From positions 55,763 through 80,035 of the forward strand of contig FN649745.1 of the NCBI GenBank assembly GCA_000310025.1: a stretch of 24,273 bases of DNA, read 5' to 3'. This DNA comes from Ectocarpus siliculosus. Lineage: Eukaryota > Sar > Phaeophyceae > Ectocarpales > Ectocarpaceae. Position 1 is the first letter of the stretch, and each line of letters begins with the position of its first letter. Position numbers and translations under genes: made by a program. The notes below the pieces were generated by a model. The model was not told where the DNA came from. It saw only the letters and a list, made by a program, of their open reading frames with translations, and ran no database searches. Shown piece by piece: positions 1 through 10,700 of the stretch.

Positions 1-36
<36 letters not shown>
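1..36. repeat. Poly-G tract at the window edge
   Basis: An uninterrupted run of 36 G. It is the first of many G or C homopolymers in the window (also near 1732, 4097, 7657, 13984, 14131, 14204, 15104 and 22269). It may mark the head of a repeat copy or a contig edge; nothing coding is seen from here to 270. Confidence 0.9.
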
Positions 37-37
<1 letters not shown>

Positions 38-270
38 GCACGCCGCCTGCGGCCCTACTGTTGATGAAATGATTCCGTGATCGATCGATGTTGTTCCCGT
101 ATTCCGGAGTCCAGTGCCGCCCCCGCCTATCACCGCGAAGTGTGTTTTCTCTGCGATTACATAAGTATGCTCTGGCGGCAATCCGCTCTCCCATCCTGCA
201 CCCTGCCGACGCTTCCTGCGCCTCTAGTTTGCCAACAACCAACTTTGCGTTTCCCATCAAAACAACACAG

Positions 271-1700
271 GCGCAACCGTGCTCGTGAGAGTTCCTAACG
301 GGGCCACCTCCACTTGCTACCGTTCCGGGATGGTTTCCGACGCGAACGAGGATGATGGTCCGTGTCCGACATACGACGTCATCTACGATGAAACAGCAGT
401 CAAGAGCGCCGCCGGTGGCAACGAGGAGCAGCAAGAAGGGGAGGAAGAAGACGACGAGGAAGACGGCGTCTCGCCTGACAGGGTGCTGGGCGTGCCGCTA
501 TCTCCGTGTGTCTGGTGCGCCGCAAGGCTTAACCTGGCGCGCTGCTCTTTCAGGAGAGGGAGGCACGAAGAGGTGGGGAGCGGAGCTGATCACAGCGGTG
601 GCTAATCACTGACATGTAGCGTCTACGCGTGCTGGGCAATATCTGCTGTCAATGTGCAATGTATGCCTCGATGCTCTTCAGAATGCGAGGGTGCGAATGT
701 GAACGGGACCGAAGACCGGGTCGCGAATGTACAAGGGAGTTGACTTCTGTAGAACGCATTTTCTTTTTTCGAGTCGTCTGTGTTCCTGTCCTTACTGTTT
801 TAATTTGTTGGGAACAAAAACCCTGTCTAACACCCTCTCGTGCAGTTTTTGTTGAGAGCTTGGGGCGAAGTCACGCCGAGCTACAATAGGCACTTCGCTG
901 GCGCGGAGAGTGATATGTCGTCCCCACCAGCTGCAAACGCCTCCTGTATCGACACACGGAACTCCTTTTTTTTTTTCTGGATCGAAACATTGCTCTGATT
1001 CAATACGTTCCACTACTAGGTTGTGGAGGCGTGCACGCTGGTGCTGAGCTTAGCGAGGCTCACGATGGGCCAGAAGAAACGGCCCCGGGAGGAGAGAGCC
1101 AAGCTTCGGGCGCACTGCCTAACGGCCCTACGCATGAGGGGCGGCAGTCACCTCGCGCAGCACCACGTGGGCCAGGCTCGAAAAGATGCCAGGTGTGTTA
1201 CATGTCGGTCGATCACACTTTAGCCAAAAACCTTGAGGTCCCGTCGCCACTCCGCTTCGGTCCATCTGTAGCTTGACTTTGCGCCGCATGTAGGACGTTG
1301 GGTTTTCGTTTACCGGGCTCTGAACGAGCTCCACGTCTCAGACCATTCACATGTATATAGCTCTTGGCAAGTATGTCCTTCATGACTATTCTTGCTGTCT
1401 GGAGTTCCTCAAGTAGCTCACTCCTCTCCGTGGCGCCTCTTAAGCATGTTCTTCGCTCGCATATCATTTGCAACTGAAGTAGTTCCTCACGGATCCCTTC
1501 CCCCCTATCGTTGAATTTTTTACCAATGTGTGTTTTTTTCAGGAGCATGGTGCGCTCGTCCGGAGACGAAGAAAGCAGGGCGCAGGCGACGCGGTTCGAG
1601 GCCGAGGTCGAACGGAAAGCGAAAACGCTTCTCAAGACCAACCGCAAGCTCGCGAAGGACGTCACCCGGTGGGTGGATGCTAGCATGGCCAAACACGAAG
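271..1700 (+). CDS. Incomplete multi-exon gene with Tudor-like segment and charged basic region
   Basis: I do not recognise the full protein. Proposed exons are 271-482, 554-572 (19-nt microexon), 1054-1192 and 1543 to about 1668-1700. The acceptors end in AACACAG, CTCTTTCAG, GAGCTTAG and TTTTTTCAG, and the phases agree across all three junctions. Exon 1 reads VLVRVPNG, then YRSGMVSDANEDDG, then YDVIYDE. This matches the Y..G.V..N.DG.YDV.YDE pattern of Tudor-like barrels and is followed by an acidic stretch (EEEDDEEDG). Exons 2-4 are highly charged (EREARRARLTMGQKKRPREE; KAKTLLKTNRKLAKDVTRW), suggesting a helical or coiled region. No start codon is assigned, because 271 begins at an acceptor. 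The 3' end is unresolved: the last frame stays open through a poly-Pro run to a stop at 2048-2050, but donors GTGGGT (1669) or GTGTCT may end it earlier. It could be the 5' part of the gene that continues at 7703. Confidence 0.42.
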
Positions 1701-3254
1701 AGGGGTGTCTGAAAACAGTGGACGAAGCGCCCCCCCCCCCCCCGGCGCCTCGATCGGGCGAAGGACGGGGCGATGGTGGTGTGGAGGAGTCCCAAGGGGG
1801 GCCGGCGGAGCGCCGGAGACGGTGGGGACGGGGGTGCCAAGTCTTGGCTCGGGAGTTGGATGCGATGACACGGGTGGCCTGCTGCCGTGCTCCCCACTGT
1901 TTCTATTGTGCATGTGTATCACCGAGGACGCCATCCCCCCAAGGGCTGGTTGGGGGTGGAGAGACGTATGGCCAGGGGAGACGGCGGACAAGGAGAAGGT
2001 GGCCAGGGAAACTGTGGCCAGGAGAAGGGTGGTGCCATTTCCAATTATAAGTCGAGGGGTGCGTATACCCTCGGCAATGTATGAACGCCACGGTCAGGCA
2101 CGAGGCTGCGTGTTCGACAGTAGAGTTAGGGGGCAGGAAAGTGATACATAGCACATGATACATCGAAGAGTCTCCAAATTGTTAATTTCTGGAAAATACC
2201 TGTCGTCGGGGGCTTTTCAGGGATTAGTCAGCGAGAGCCGGCTGTTCCGTGAAACGTGTTAGAAAACGGGAACTGCTCGTACATGTGTTTGAGGCGTACT
2301 TTTTTGTGCTTCTACACCCGAAATAAGTATCTTCTTGCCTTCCTCCCGACCCCACAGTTCACCTCACGACCTTGTAGAGAGTGATGGTCTCCATGTCAAT
2401 GTGCGAATATCAAAACAATCCCTTGAAGCTTACGAATAGTTCCGTCGCAGCAAATCCGTGGCCTGCTGCTTTTTTACCGCACACAGATAGATACCTCACC
2501 AACTGCCTATAGCGACCTTGAGTTTGGATAACACAACGTGCACACTCTCGACGGTAAAATTCTGCGAAAGATCCTCCTCCTAGAGGTAGCCCGGCGGGGA
2601 CTATATGTAATCCCGCCGAGGTCTCGACCTTCCGGTCAGTGCGGGATATTTTGGTGAGCTCCTGTGGCCACGCATGGGCTATTTTCCCGTGCTAGTGACT
2701 GCTGCCGAGTTTTCGGTACGCAAGAATCTTGTCTCTACAAGTATTCATTGGACTCTGCTGAATCTCACGCTCCTGACTGGTCTTCGAGGCGTGTGCCGTC
2801 ACGCATGATGGCACGAACGAGGACCACCACATTAACATACGACGGTATCCTGGCCGAGGCTGCCGCAGAAGATGGCCCAACCCGAGATGTACATTCCACA
2901 AATGGAGCGAAGCGCGTCCCAACGCGGCAAACCCCAGGTCATGGCCCTCGCACAGTAGTGCTCCCCCCCCGATGGCAGCACACACACGATTTTCATGTAC
3001 AAGTACAACACCGATGCACTCACATGTCATGTATGTGTATTTCTTGGCCAGGTCCGCACATCCACGAAAACAATCCCCCCACGCCAAGATCTACACCAAA
3101 ACATTAAATAACACTCAACAGACGCGGCGATGTCTACCGATGTGTGCACCGCAACTTGCACGGGCCCCACCTCGGGAAATCGACTGCAGCAGCAACAGAA
3201 CGAAGAGCAAAAAAACTCACACATACCCAACACAGCACAGCACATAAAACTGCG
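1701..3254. other. No gene recognised
   Basis: Apart from the possible read-through of the preceding exon (to 2050), I see no exon with protein-like content and matching splice sites on either strand. The open frames at 2664-3107 (plus) and 2692-3087 (minus) lack any recognisable motif. The right part is the 3' flank of the phosphatase gene on the minus strand. If the plus-strand genes are joined, this is intron. Confidence 0.5.
2592..2618. other. Short GC-rich inverted repeat (hairpin)
   Basis: CGGCGGGGA at 2592-2600 pairs with TCCCGCCG at 2611-2618 across an AT-rich loop (CTATATGTAA), giving an 8-bp stem with one bulged G. It lies about 640 bases downstream of the phosphatase stop. The function is unknown and it may be chance. 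Confidence 0.35.
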
Positions 3255-6099
3255 CTATCTCGCAAGCTTGCCCGGTGGATCTGCGGGCTCCGAGATCCAT
3301 ATCCGAGAGGTGAGCACACTCTTTTTGGAAGCGGCATTTTCGTCTTCGGGCTCGAAGAGTTCGATGTACTGGGAGCGTTGTTAGGGGGGAAAACAAACCG
3401 CAGGGCAACGCAGTCAGAGGAGGGGACAGCAGTGTCAGGGCGGGGCAAGTACAAGAGTCGTGTTTAGAGGAACTTGGTGGACGTCGATGTTTTTTCTCGA
3501 GGTCATGCGCCGAATGCCCACGCCGGGAGAGCTATAGAAAGGCGTGATTTGTCGCCGACACATCAAAGCCGGTACTTCCCCGACATAGCGGTGGCGAGGA
3601 TCTGTCTAAAGCAACCTCCAGCCTGGCTGCTTGAACTACTGTCAACCCTTCAACGACAGAAAACCCACGAGCGACGTTGCGATGGCCGCGTGTTCAAAAG
3701 GCGGTGGCGCTCGATCTTTTCCCTAGCTGGTCGACTACTCACAATCTTCACGTAAAATCTCAACATGAACATCCTTGAAAATAGGGACTACCGGTCGCCT
3801 TAGCGAGTCAAAGCGCGTCGTGGGATCCGCACTCTACGAAATCCTCGGTGACTATGTATGTCTAAAGAAGATGCTGTGAGGATCGGTACTCCAAAAAAAA
3901 CTCGCAAGAAAATGGTTAGGACAACAGGGAAAAAAAACATGGGTGTGAACCTTAGGATCTCACCCGTTGGTCGACGAGCCGGGCCTTGGGACTAGCGAAG
4001 TGGGAGTACTCCTCGAAGATCGAGCTCACCGCCCATCCTTGCGTCTGCTCGTCCCAGCGAAGCAAGACAGCAAGCATGAAGGCGGATGAGTGGTTTGGGG
4101 GGGGTGGGGGGGGGGGGGTACTCACGTTGGGCATGCCTCAGCGGTTACATCATTGACCACGCGCCCCCGAGAGGACGGAGCATAGCGGAGAGAAAAAGTG
4201 AGCAACCAGCGATGATGCTGAACCTTATGGACTAATTCTGACCGTTTTAAAACACCATCCCCGTCCACGATGACCCCAGAGCCTTAGGGCGTGCTTCTGC
4301 CAATCAAAGATAAACAGAGGGCCACAGGACCTCTCACCCTTCTGAAGCAGCCGATTAGGCATCCTGTGCGATGTTTCCCCTTGTTACAGTGTACCAGCAT
4401 CGGGTGGTTACTCGCATCTGTGTTCACAAACAGCAACAGGCGTCACGGATGGTCATCTAATGAATGTACGGTAGATCTACACCGACTGACGCTCCGACAC
4501 GTCGGACAACACCCAACCCCGCTTGGCATTGCTTCGTAACCGAATGAGCCTTGACTCTACCCTCCAGGAGACAGTTTCATGGTTTTCGCAGTGGCACCAG
4601 CAGCTGCCAGGGTCGGCATGCATTTGCCACAACACGAGCAACAGCAGTCAGCGTGCTCGCAGTAGGTTTTCTGCCTCGCTGGATCACTTGCCTGACATTT
4701 CTCGCACGGCAAACTTCACTTCCTCGAGGGGGATGTACTTGAACGGCTCCTGCGATGTTCCGCGAAGACACAGAAGTAATGGCGTAGTCGTAAGGACCGA
4801 ACGGATCAGATGGACTGTATGACACACGAAAAGCAAGGAAAACGCAAGAAAGAGTGCTCTAGGCTAAACACGGTCAGGATCAGAGGGGAAGCGCGCAGGG
4901 GCGAGCAAAGCACCTACCGTAGATCCACGAGGGAAATACGCAACTTTTAAGGGTGGCGAGCCAAACATGAAATCGAGAAAGACAAAGGGGAGAAAGCAAG
5001 GAGAAGACGGAAACACTCCTAGCGGGTGTACCGGTTGGGTTAGGCGCACAGACGGACGGTACCGCAACTCTACCACAAAAGACAGCCCCCACTCTGGTCG
5101 GATTGCATCCTATCGTCCACTTGTTCTGTTGTGTCAAGGCCGCCTGCTTTCTCTATTGCCTTGTTTCCTTCAACCCCGATTTGCACCAATCGGATCCCGT
5201 GAGCCTGAACGAAGTCCAGGTTGGCCGGTGGGAGCTCTTCGATCACTAGCGTTCTGCGCCAGAGGGCACGTAACAACATGACGGCGGGTTGTGAAAATGG
5301 AGAACGAGAGGCGGGGGTGCATCAGACGAAGTCATCTAGCTAACCATACGGACAACTTGGTGTGCAACCACGAGCAGGGGTCGGGTGGCGTTCTGCAAAC
5401 ATGGCAGTGGTGAACTTTTCGCTCCTTTTCAAGCGAGAGTTGAGCAAAACCCTCCTCACTCCCGGACCATGTGAACATGCGGTACCTGACAGCAGACGCA
5501 AAAAAAAAAAAAAACTATCCTGCGACCGGCTGAAATACGAGACGCGAAGAGACTGGTGCTGTTATATACCAATGAGAACATGAAAGACGTCGTCTCGATC
5601 TCTGTTTCTCTCACAGTATCGTTCGCAGACCGAGCTTTCGTAGGAACGGGAAGTGCTTCTTCATCGGGAATGAACCTGCATACCGTCGAGGATTCCGGAG
5701 CGAATGCACGAAAGACAAGAGCCCGCGGGAGAGCATGCATCGGCACATCGGCACAACACAAGATCATCGTACAAGACGATAGAGATGAGAAATTATGTGT
5801 CGCTAACATCAGTAGCTCTCGTTCGTGGAATCTCCTTCTCTATCACCGTCCGAAGCGGGCAACGAAGGCCATGTGCCGTAGACACAGCAATCATCTACGG
5901 CCTTCTCTGCTACCTGGAACACCAGCGCACGCCAAACCAACGGTGCGCTGGGGCTGTATCTGGACCTGGACTCACTTCGGTATATGCCAGCGTCAACCAT
6001 GGAAAAATTGTCAGGGGGAAACAGATCCTCCTGATCTTCCTGCTGCTGAGGCTGCTGTGCGTGCGCATGCCCTGTGGCACTGCTGCTCCCGACGGACAT
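3255..6099 (-). CDS. Plant/fungal atypical dual-specificity phosphatase, Siw14-type (complete, 7 exons)
   Basis: Exons on the minus strand, in coding order, are 6099-5976, 5675-5615, 5253-5160, 4749-4692, 4417-4338, 4044-3964 and 3368-3255. They sum to 612 nt, exactly 203 codons plus stop, with every phase matching. The protein opens MSVGSSSATG and a Gln-rich stretch. It then shows the family landmarks LFPPDNFSMVDAGIYRSSFP (26-45), KHFPFLRKLGLRTIL (48-62), NLDFVQAHGIRLVQIGVEGN (73-92), EPFKYIPLEEV (94-104), the catalytic loop HCNKGKHRTG (Cys123, Arg129 of HCX5R), SIFEEYSHFASPKARLVDQR (147-166) and YIELFE (167-172). This family includes yeast Siw14, which removes the beta-phosphate of 5-InsP7, and plant PFA-DSPs; which substrate applies here is not visible. 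About 200 residues is the usual length. There is no signal peptide or membrane segment, so it is probably cytosolic. Introns 3 and 4 appear to start with GC. Confidence 0.93.
4097..4184 (+). repeat. Poly-G-headed short dispersed element, copy 1
   Basis: A G-rich head (4097-4118) is followed by TACTCACGTTGGGCATGC, CTCAGCGGTTA and GACCACGCGCCCCCGAGAGG, as in the copies at 12822, 13064, 13761 and 14985 (minus). It is truncated after GGACGGAGCAT. It lies inside intron 5 of the phosphatase gene. Confidence 0.75.
4690..4691 (-). other. GC splice donor (phosphatase intron 4)
   Basis: The exon end reads ATGTCAG|GCAAGTG, a textbook AG|GCAAGT GC-type donor. GT alternatives nearby (AAT|GTCAGG, GCAA|GTGATC) put the next exon out of frame and hit TAA. 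The GC junction creates codon GAT (Asp113) and restores the conserved run into HPMLVHC. Confidence 0.8.
5158..5159 (-). other. GC splice donor (phosphatase intron 3)
   Basis: The exon ends GGAAACAAG|GCAATAG. Joining AAG directly to the exon starting GAGCCGTTC at 4749 gives the highly conserved VEGNK-EPF motif in frame. The only upstream GT (CGG|GGTTGAAG region) would delete that motif. Confidence 0.75.
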
Positions 6100-7702
6100 C
6101 ACCGCAGATCCACTCCCGCAACGACACGCGCCCCCACGGGACGGTTCAAATCACGGTCTGTCTGTCTGTCTGTCGCCCTTCATAGAATAGAGCATGAGAG
6201 AGCCGGCCTCCGGAGACCAAAAAACTCTACAGTCTCGTCGGGGGACGCCGAACAACACGCCTCCTTACAAATGAGGCACAAATACTCTGGCCAAGGCCCG
6301 TTGAACCTCTTGTCTCGCCACGGCAAGCGCGGACTCCGGACTCCGGTACACATCTCCTTCAGGGCTGCTGCTGTCTGGGGTGGGTAGCCTCTCGCTCTGT
6401 CACACTCTGCCCGTGTCCCGGTGTTTGTAGTGGCCGACAGCAACAACTTCAAATCTCAAACCCCCTGCGTTCCCCATGATGATGCGGCAGGTCTTGGGCC
6501 TGTGTGGGATGCAGCGGCGGCTCCTTCGTCGTGGGGACGGCAGCAAAGACACCGGCACACCAACGCAGCTGCGACGGGAGAGAACATGGCTTCGGATTGG
6601 GCGCTAGACCCTCGGATGCTGGCTTTCCCCATCACCAAGCCACCGCCGACGAGATGGGAAGACGTCTCCTGCGTGCACGGGCGATGTTCCCGACACTGGG
6701 GGCTCATTCGCGGTCTAATGGTGAGTTTAATTACAAGAAACGATGTCCCGCACATCACAGCAACCACCACACCCCAACTGATGAGTTTAATTGTTTCGAT
6801 GTGGCTGGTGGACGTGAGTTACAGGTGGACACCGAGAGAAGCCCTAGTGAGATCATGTTTGTTTTGAGTTGAAGGACCGCGTTTTTGTGTGGAGGGCGCC
6901 CGTTAGGATTTTGACATGAAACATCCGGGTGCATGCGTAGAATCGCGCCAGAATACAGCAGCAGGGGGCGAAAACCACGCACCAGAGCAGCTACAATAAC
7001 TCGGTAGATGATCGTGTGTACATGGTTGGTCGGGAAATTCCGTCGTACTTCTACAAGGTAGGTTCTCCTTCCATGCGTGGTATAGTACTACGAAGAGTCT
7101 ACTACAAACTGCGGAGGGAGAGCAATGTATGGGGCGAATGTGTAAAGGAGTCCATGTTTCCGCAACTGGCGCTCGCGGGGGTTGAGCCAAGGACGCCGAC
7201 TTCACACACGCACCGACAAACGACAATACTGCTGTACGCAGGTCGATGTGCGAGAAGTACTGTTTGTGGTACAGGCCCCAGTGTATGCCAACACTCGCGT
7301 TGCGCTTGTGCAGGATATATTTGCCTAGTCAAGACATCAAGACAGATGATGGTTATCTCTCTCTTATTTGTGTCCGTCCTCTGCATGTCCCCGTGTCTAG
7401 CGTTCCCACCTTTGGGAGACTGCTGGTGTACCATGAAGGATTTGTTTGGTATGTTAACAGTGTAGCTGATGATAAATAATGTTTGATCATTTGACAGTGC
7501 GTATGGGTCACCGTATGCCTATTCATATCGACCAATGCACACAATGAAAGACGAACGTAGACATACTTTACATAAGATTTTCGGTCCCCCTCCTCACCTT
7601 TTCGAAGTCGAGCCATCAAAGGGCAGACACAAACGAAACACAATCTGTGCAATTCCCCCCCCCCAACTTGTCCTACCCAAACCTACAACACAACAACAAT
7701 AG
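6100..7702. other. No gene recognised; possible orphan exon at 6431-6720
   Basis: This stretch holds the 5' flank of the minus-strand phosphatase. One candidate plus-strand exon stands out: an acceptor GTTTGTAG at 6423-6430, then an open frame to ATG|GTGAGT at 6720/6721. It encodes a segment including MASDWALDPRMLAFPI and TRWEDVSCVHGRCS. It has no family motif, and the antisense frame is open too. Its donor phase (0) would fit the acceptor at 7703. A (CTGT)n microsatellite lies just upstream near 6156. Otherwise nothing is supported. Confidence 0.3.
6156..6175. repeat. (CTGT)n microsatellite
   Basis: Four to five tandem CTGT units, just upstream of the phosphatase start codon on the minus strand. 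Confidence 0.8.
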
Positions 7703-10700
7703 GAAGAGCAAAAGAAGGCGAGAAAGAACAGAGGCAGCAGCAGCGCACGCCTGACCGCGACTCTCTTTCGAGAGGTGGTGGCTCGCCTCAGCCTCTCTCT
7801 TGAGGCCGTGGACACCAAGGACAAGTTCAGCTGCACCCCCGGGGTCGGCGAAATGGTGCGTTTCTGCGGTGTCGTTTTTAGTTGATTCCGTCGGTCGCAG
7901 AGTTTATGGTTGTTGTTGTTGTTGTTGATGGTGTCGATGCTGCTGTATCTTTTCGTTGGTGGCGACGGTGTTTTTGGTTGTGATGTACGGCTGGGCGTTG
8001 TTGCGATTGGTGTCGCTGCTGTTGGTCCGTCACGGGAAAATCAGCCCGACAATCCATGAACCCACCCCGTCATAAGTTACTCTAGAGATGCGGGTGACCA
8101 GGTGCCGCACGCCGCCCGCTTGTTTGAAGACGGTGCTCGGCGGTGGACTAGTCCATGGCTAGGCTATAGCACGACGGCGGCCTGGTGCGGTGTGCGAAGG
8201 GTTCTTCCTAGCCCACGGCTTGACCTGTCGCCGTAGGGCACCACGTACCTCTCCGTTCGGAAATATAAGGGCCATTCGGATACAAACGCGAGTTGCACAA
8301 TGGCCCCTGCATTCCCAAACAGAAGTGGATAAGTAGATGTCGCGTGGAACCAGGCATACTTTTTGTAGAGGCAGCAACAGCAGTATGACCGCCACCGGTA
8401 ATACGTCATATTGTGCAACGAGGAGGCCAACGCTTCTGGAAAGCTCCGTTTTTTTTTGGGGGCGGGACGGGTAGAAATGGAGCAGCCGCATGTGTGCCTT
8501 GTGTTCTAACCACCAGACACCGGATCCCTCCCGAGAACAGATCCAAAAGATGGGAGCGAAGCACCTAGCGGCACAGGTGACGGCTCGAAACCCCAAGCAC
8601 CAGCCGTCGAACAAGACCTTCGTGGCATCGGCGGCGGCCATCCTTGTGGCCATGAGGTGTGTGTTACGCACCGGTGCGGGAGTTGTCGGTGCTTACCCTG
8701 CTGTGAATTAGATAGTTTTCGTTGTTCTTGAAGCATCCATCCTCCCCGCGCCTCGCTGTCGAAGGTGCTTTGCCGTCCTGTATTCGAGGCGTTTCGCCCG
8801 GATATCCCAGCACTTTCTGTCATATTTTAATTTTTTGTAGTGTGTCCCCAAAACCGACTGGATCAGTGGCTTCAGTTTTTGAAGAGGACCGATGTGGGCC
8901 TAAGGCGTGTTTCGTGCCACAGGGGGGTCGTTGTTTTGTGCCGTCGTCCGGTGGTTGGGGACTGCGTTTTTTGCTCCAGTATTTTGTGGGGATCGATTAT
9001 TGAGGCCCTTTGCCTTGCGGCACTGCTGTGAGCCAAAAGTTTCTGCATCGATCGTGTATCGGATTTACTTGGCACGCGCTTGTTAGCTAATGGCAACAAC
9101 AACAATCCAATACCAATGACACCAACATCCAACAACAACAAAACAACCACAACAACGACAAACGCCTACGCCAACGACAGCCGCGAGGTGAAACGCCGAG
9201 CAACGGTTGTTGACGTCACTTCCGAGTCCAATGGAGGGAAGGGGCCACCAGCAGCAGCAGCACCAGCGGCGTGGTTCACCGAGAAGGAGATAAGACGTCT
9301 GGCCGCCCCCCTCTGCGAGGAGGACCTCACCCACCGAGGAGACGAGATCGTTCTGGGTGAGGACAGTGCCACTGGAGGCAGCGGGTAGAATTAGGAGGCG
9401 GGGTTGCCCCTCGCATGTTGGTCCCAGTCTTGAGGACGTTGACGACGCGCATCCCAGTGAAGACCAAGCAGCGCCTTGCCTGGGAGGGTTCAAACGTCGA
9501 AGTGCCCGCTGCTGCTGCGTGGGTTACATACCGCACACAATTGTGAAAATCCAACTTTTTTTTTTTTTAATGTGGCAACGGCGGTGGTTCTGTGTGCCCA
9601 AACTGCTTCTTCGAGTTTTGGGGGCAAGTAGGAGCTGGGTGACCGAGGTCGACGGGACGGTTGTTTTAAGGTAGGGGTACAGTGGCATCTCGCGCAAGGG
9701 TTTGCACCGGAGACATGGTGCTGGTGTGGTTGCGGCGAAAACCGAGACGATTCGTATGGCTTGATACCACTACAGCAGTTGCGCATGGCCTGGTTCTCTC
9801 GAGGGTGAGAGGGGGGTCACGGGACACCAGATTAGGAGAGTGGCTGGCTTAGACCTCCGGGGTGGAGAGAGCGTAGTGGCGTGCCTGGCCCTGTAGCAAG
9901 GCAAATAGAGACATTCGAACTCGTGGCGCGCGCTAACGGCTACTGACTAAAGATTTCCCGGTTCTTCGCCGGACGCGCCTACAGGAGAGGTGGAAAACTT
10001 CGCCTGGTGCTCCATGGCCTACCTCACGAACCACAATAAGTTTGACTGTGTGGCGAGGAAGGATCTGGACGAGAAAGCAACCATCGCACAGCTACAGGTA
10101 TGCCCGCACCGACTAGCCAAAGCCGCGTCGTCTCGTGGTACAGTATTGCAGGCCTGTCTGCTCGTTCGTGCAATCATTGGCGGTGGTGGCCTACACGTGA
10201 TTGTTCTTACTGATGGTGCTTGTAGACTATATATAATGGGGGGGATGGGTGTGCTGCGTCGATGAGCGGTGTTTTTTTTTTGTTTCCCCTTGTTGTTTGG
10301 GATCTCTCTGCTGCTTCGGCTGCAAACAGTACTGCTGCCAACTCGCCCTTTTCAGGCGTTAAGCTCACCGTTGTAACACTACACCACCGACGATGAACCT
10401 ATGCCCAGAAGCCTCATCTGGGTCACCTATTCAGACCGGCGTATTTTACGGCTTGATGCAGCTTGATTTTTTTTCAGCATGAGCGTGGCGAACGATAGGA
10501 TCACCGCAGCAACCTTCAATGGTTCAAACCTTTGACGAATGTGCCAGTGGCATCCAAGTAAAATATTCAGCATGTGTGCGATTGGTTTTGTTGCAGGAGC
10601 TGGGAGAGCGGCCGATATGCAGCAGCCCGGGCTGCAACGCCTATGCCACGAAGAGCATGGGAGACCTCAGCGAGAGGGTTAAAACCGCCACCTTCCTGAG

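Noticed and set aside
1020-1053. Extension of the exon at 1054 back to the acceptor at 1019
   Set aside because: It is open in frame, but it breaks phase with the microexon 554-572; the GAGCTTAG acceptor fits both. Not excluded if the microexon is skipped.
6431-6720. Candidate plus-strand exon with GTTTGTAG acceptor and ATG|GTGAGT donor
   Set aside because: Its entry phase does not match the likely ends of the exon at 1543, no family is recognisable, and the antisense frame is equally open; kept only as a note.
7016-7465. 149-codon plus-strand frame with a hydrophobic stretch
   Set aside because: No motif and no convincing splice sites; treated as non-coding flank.
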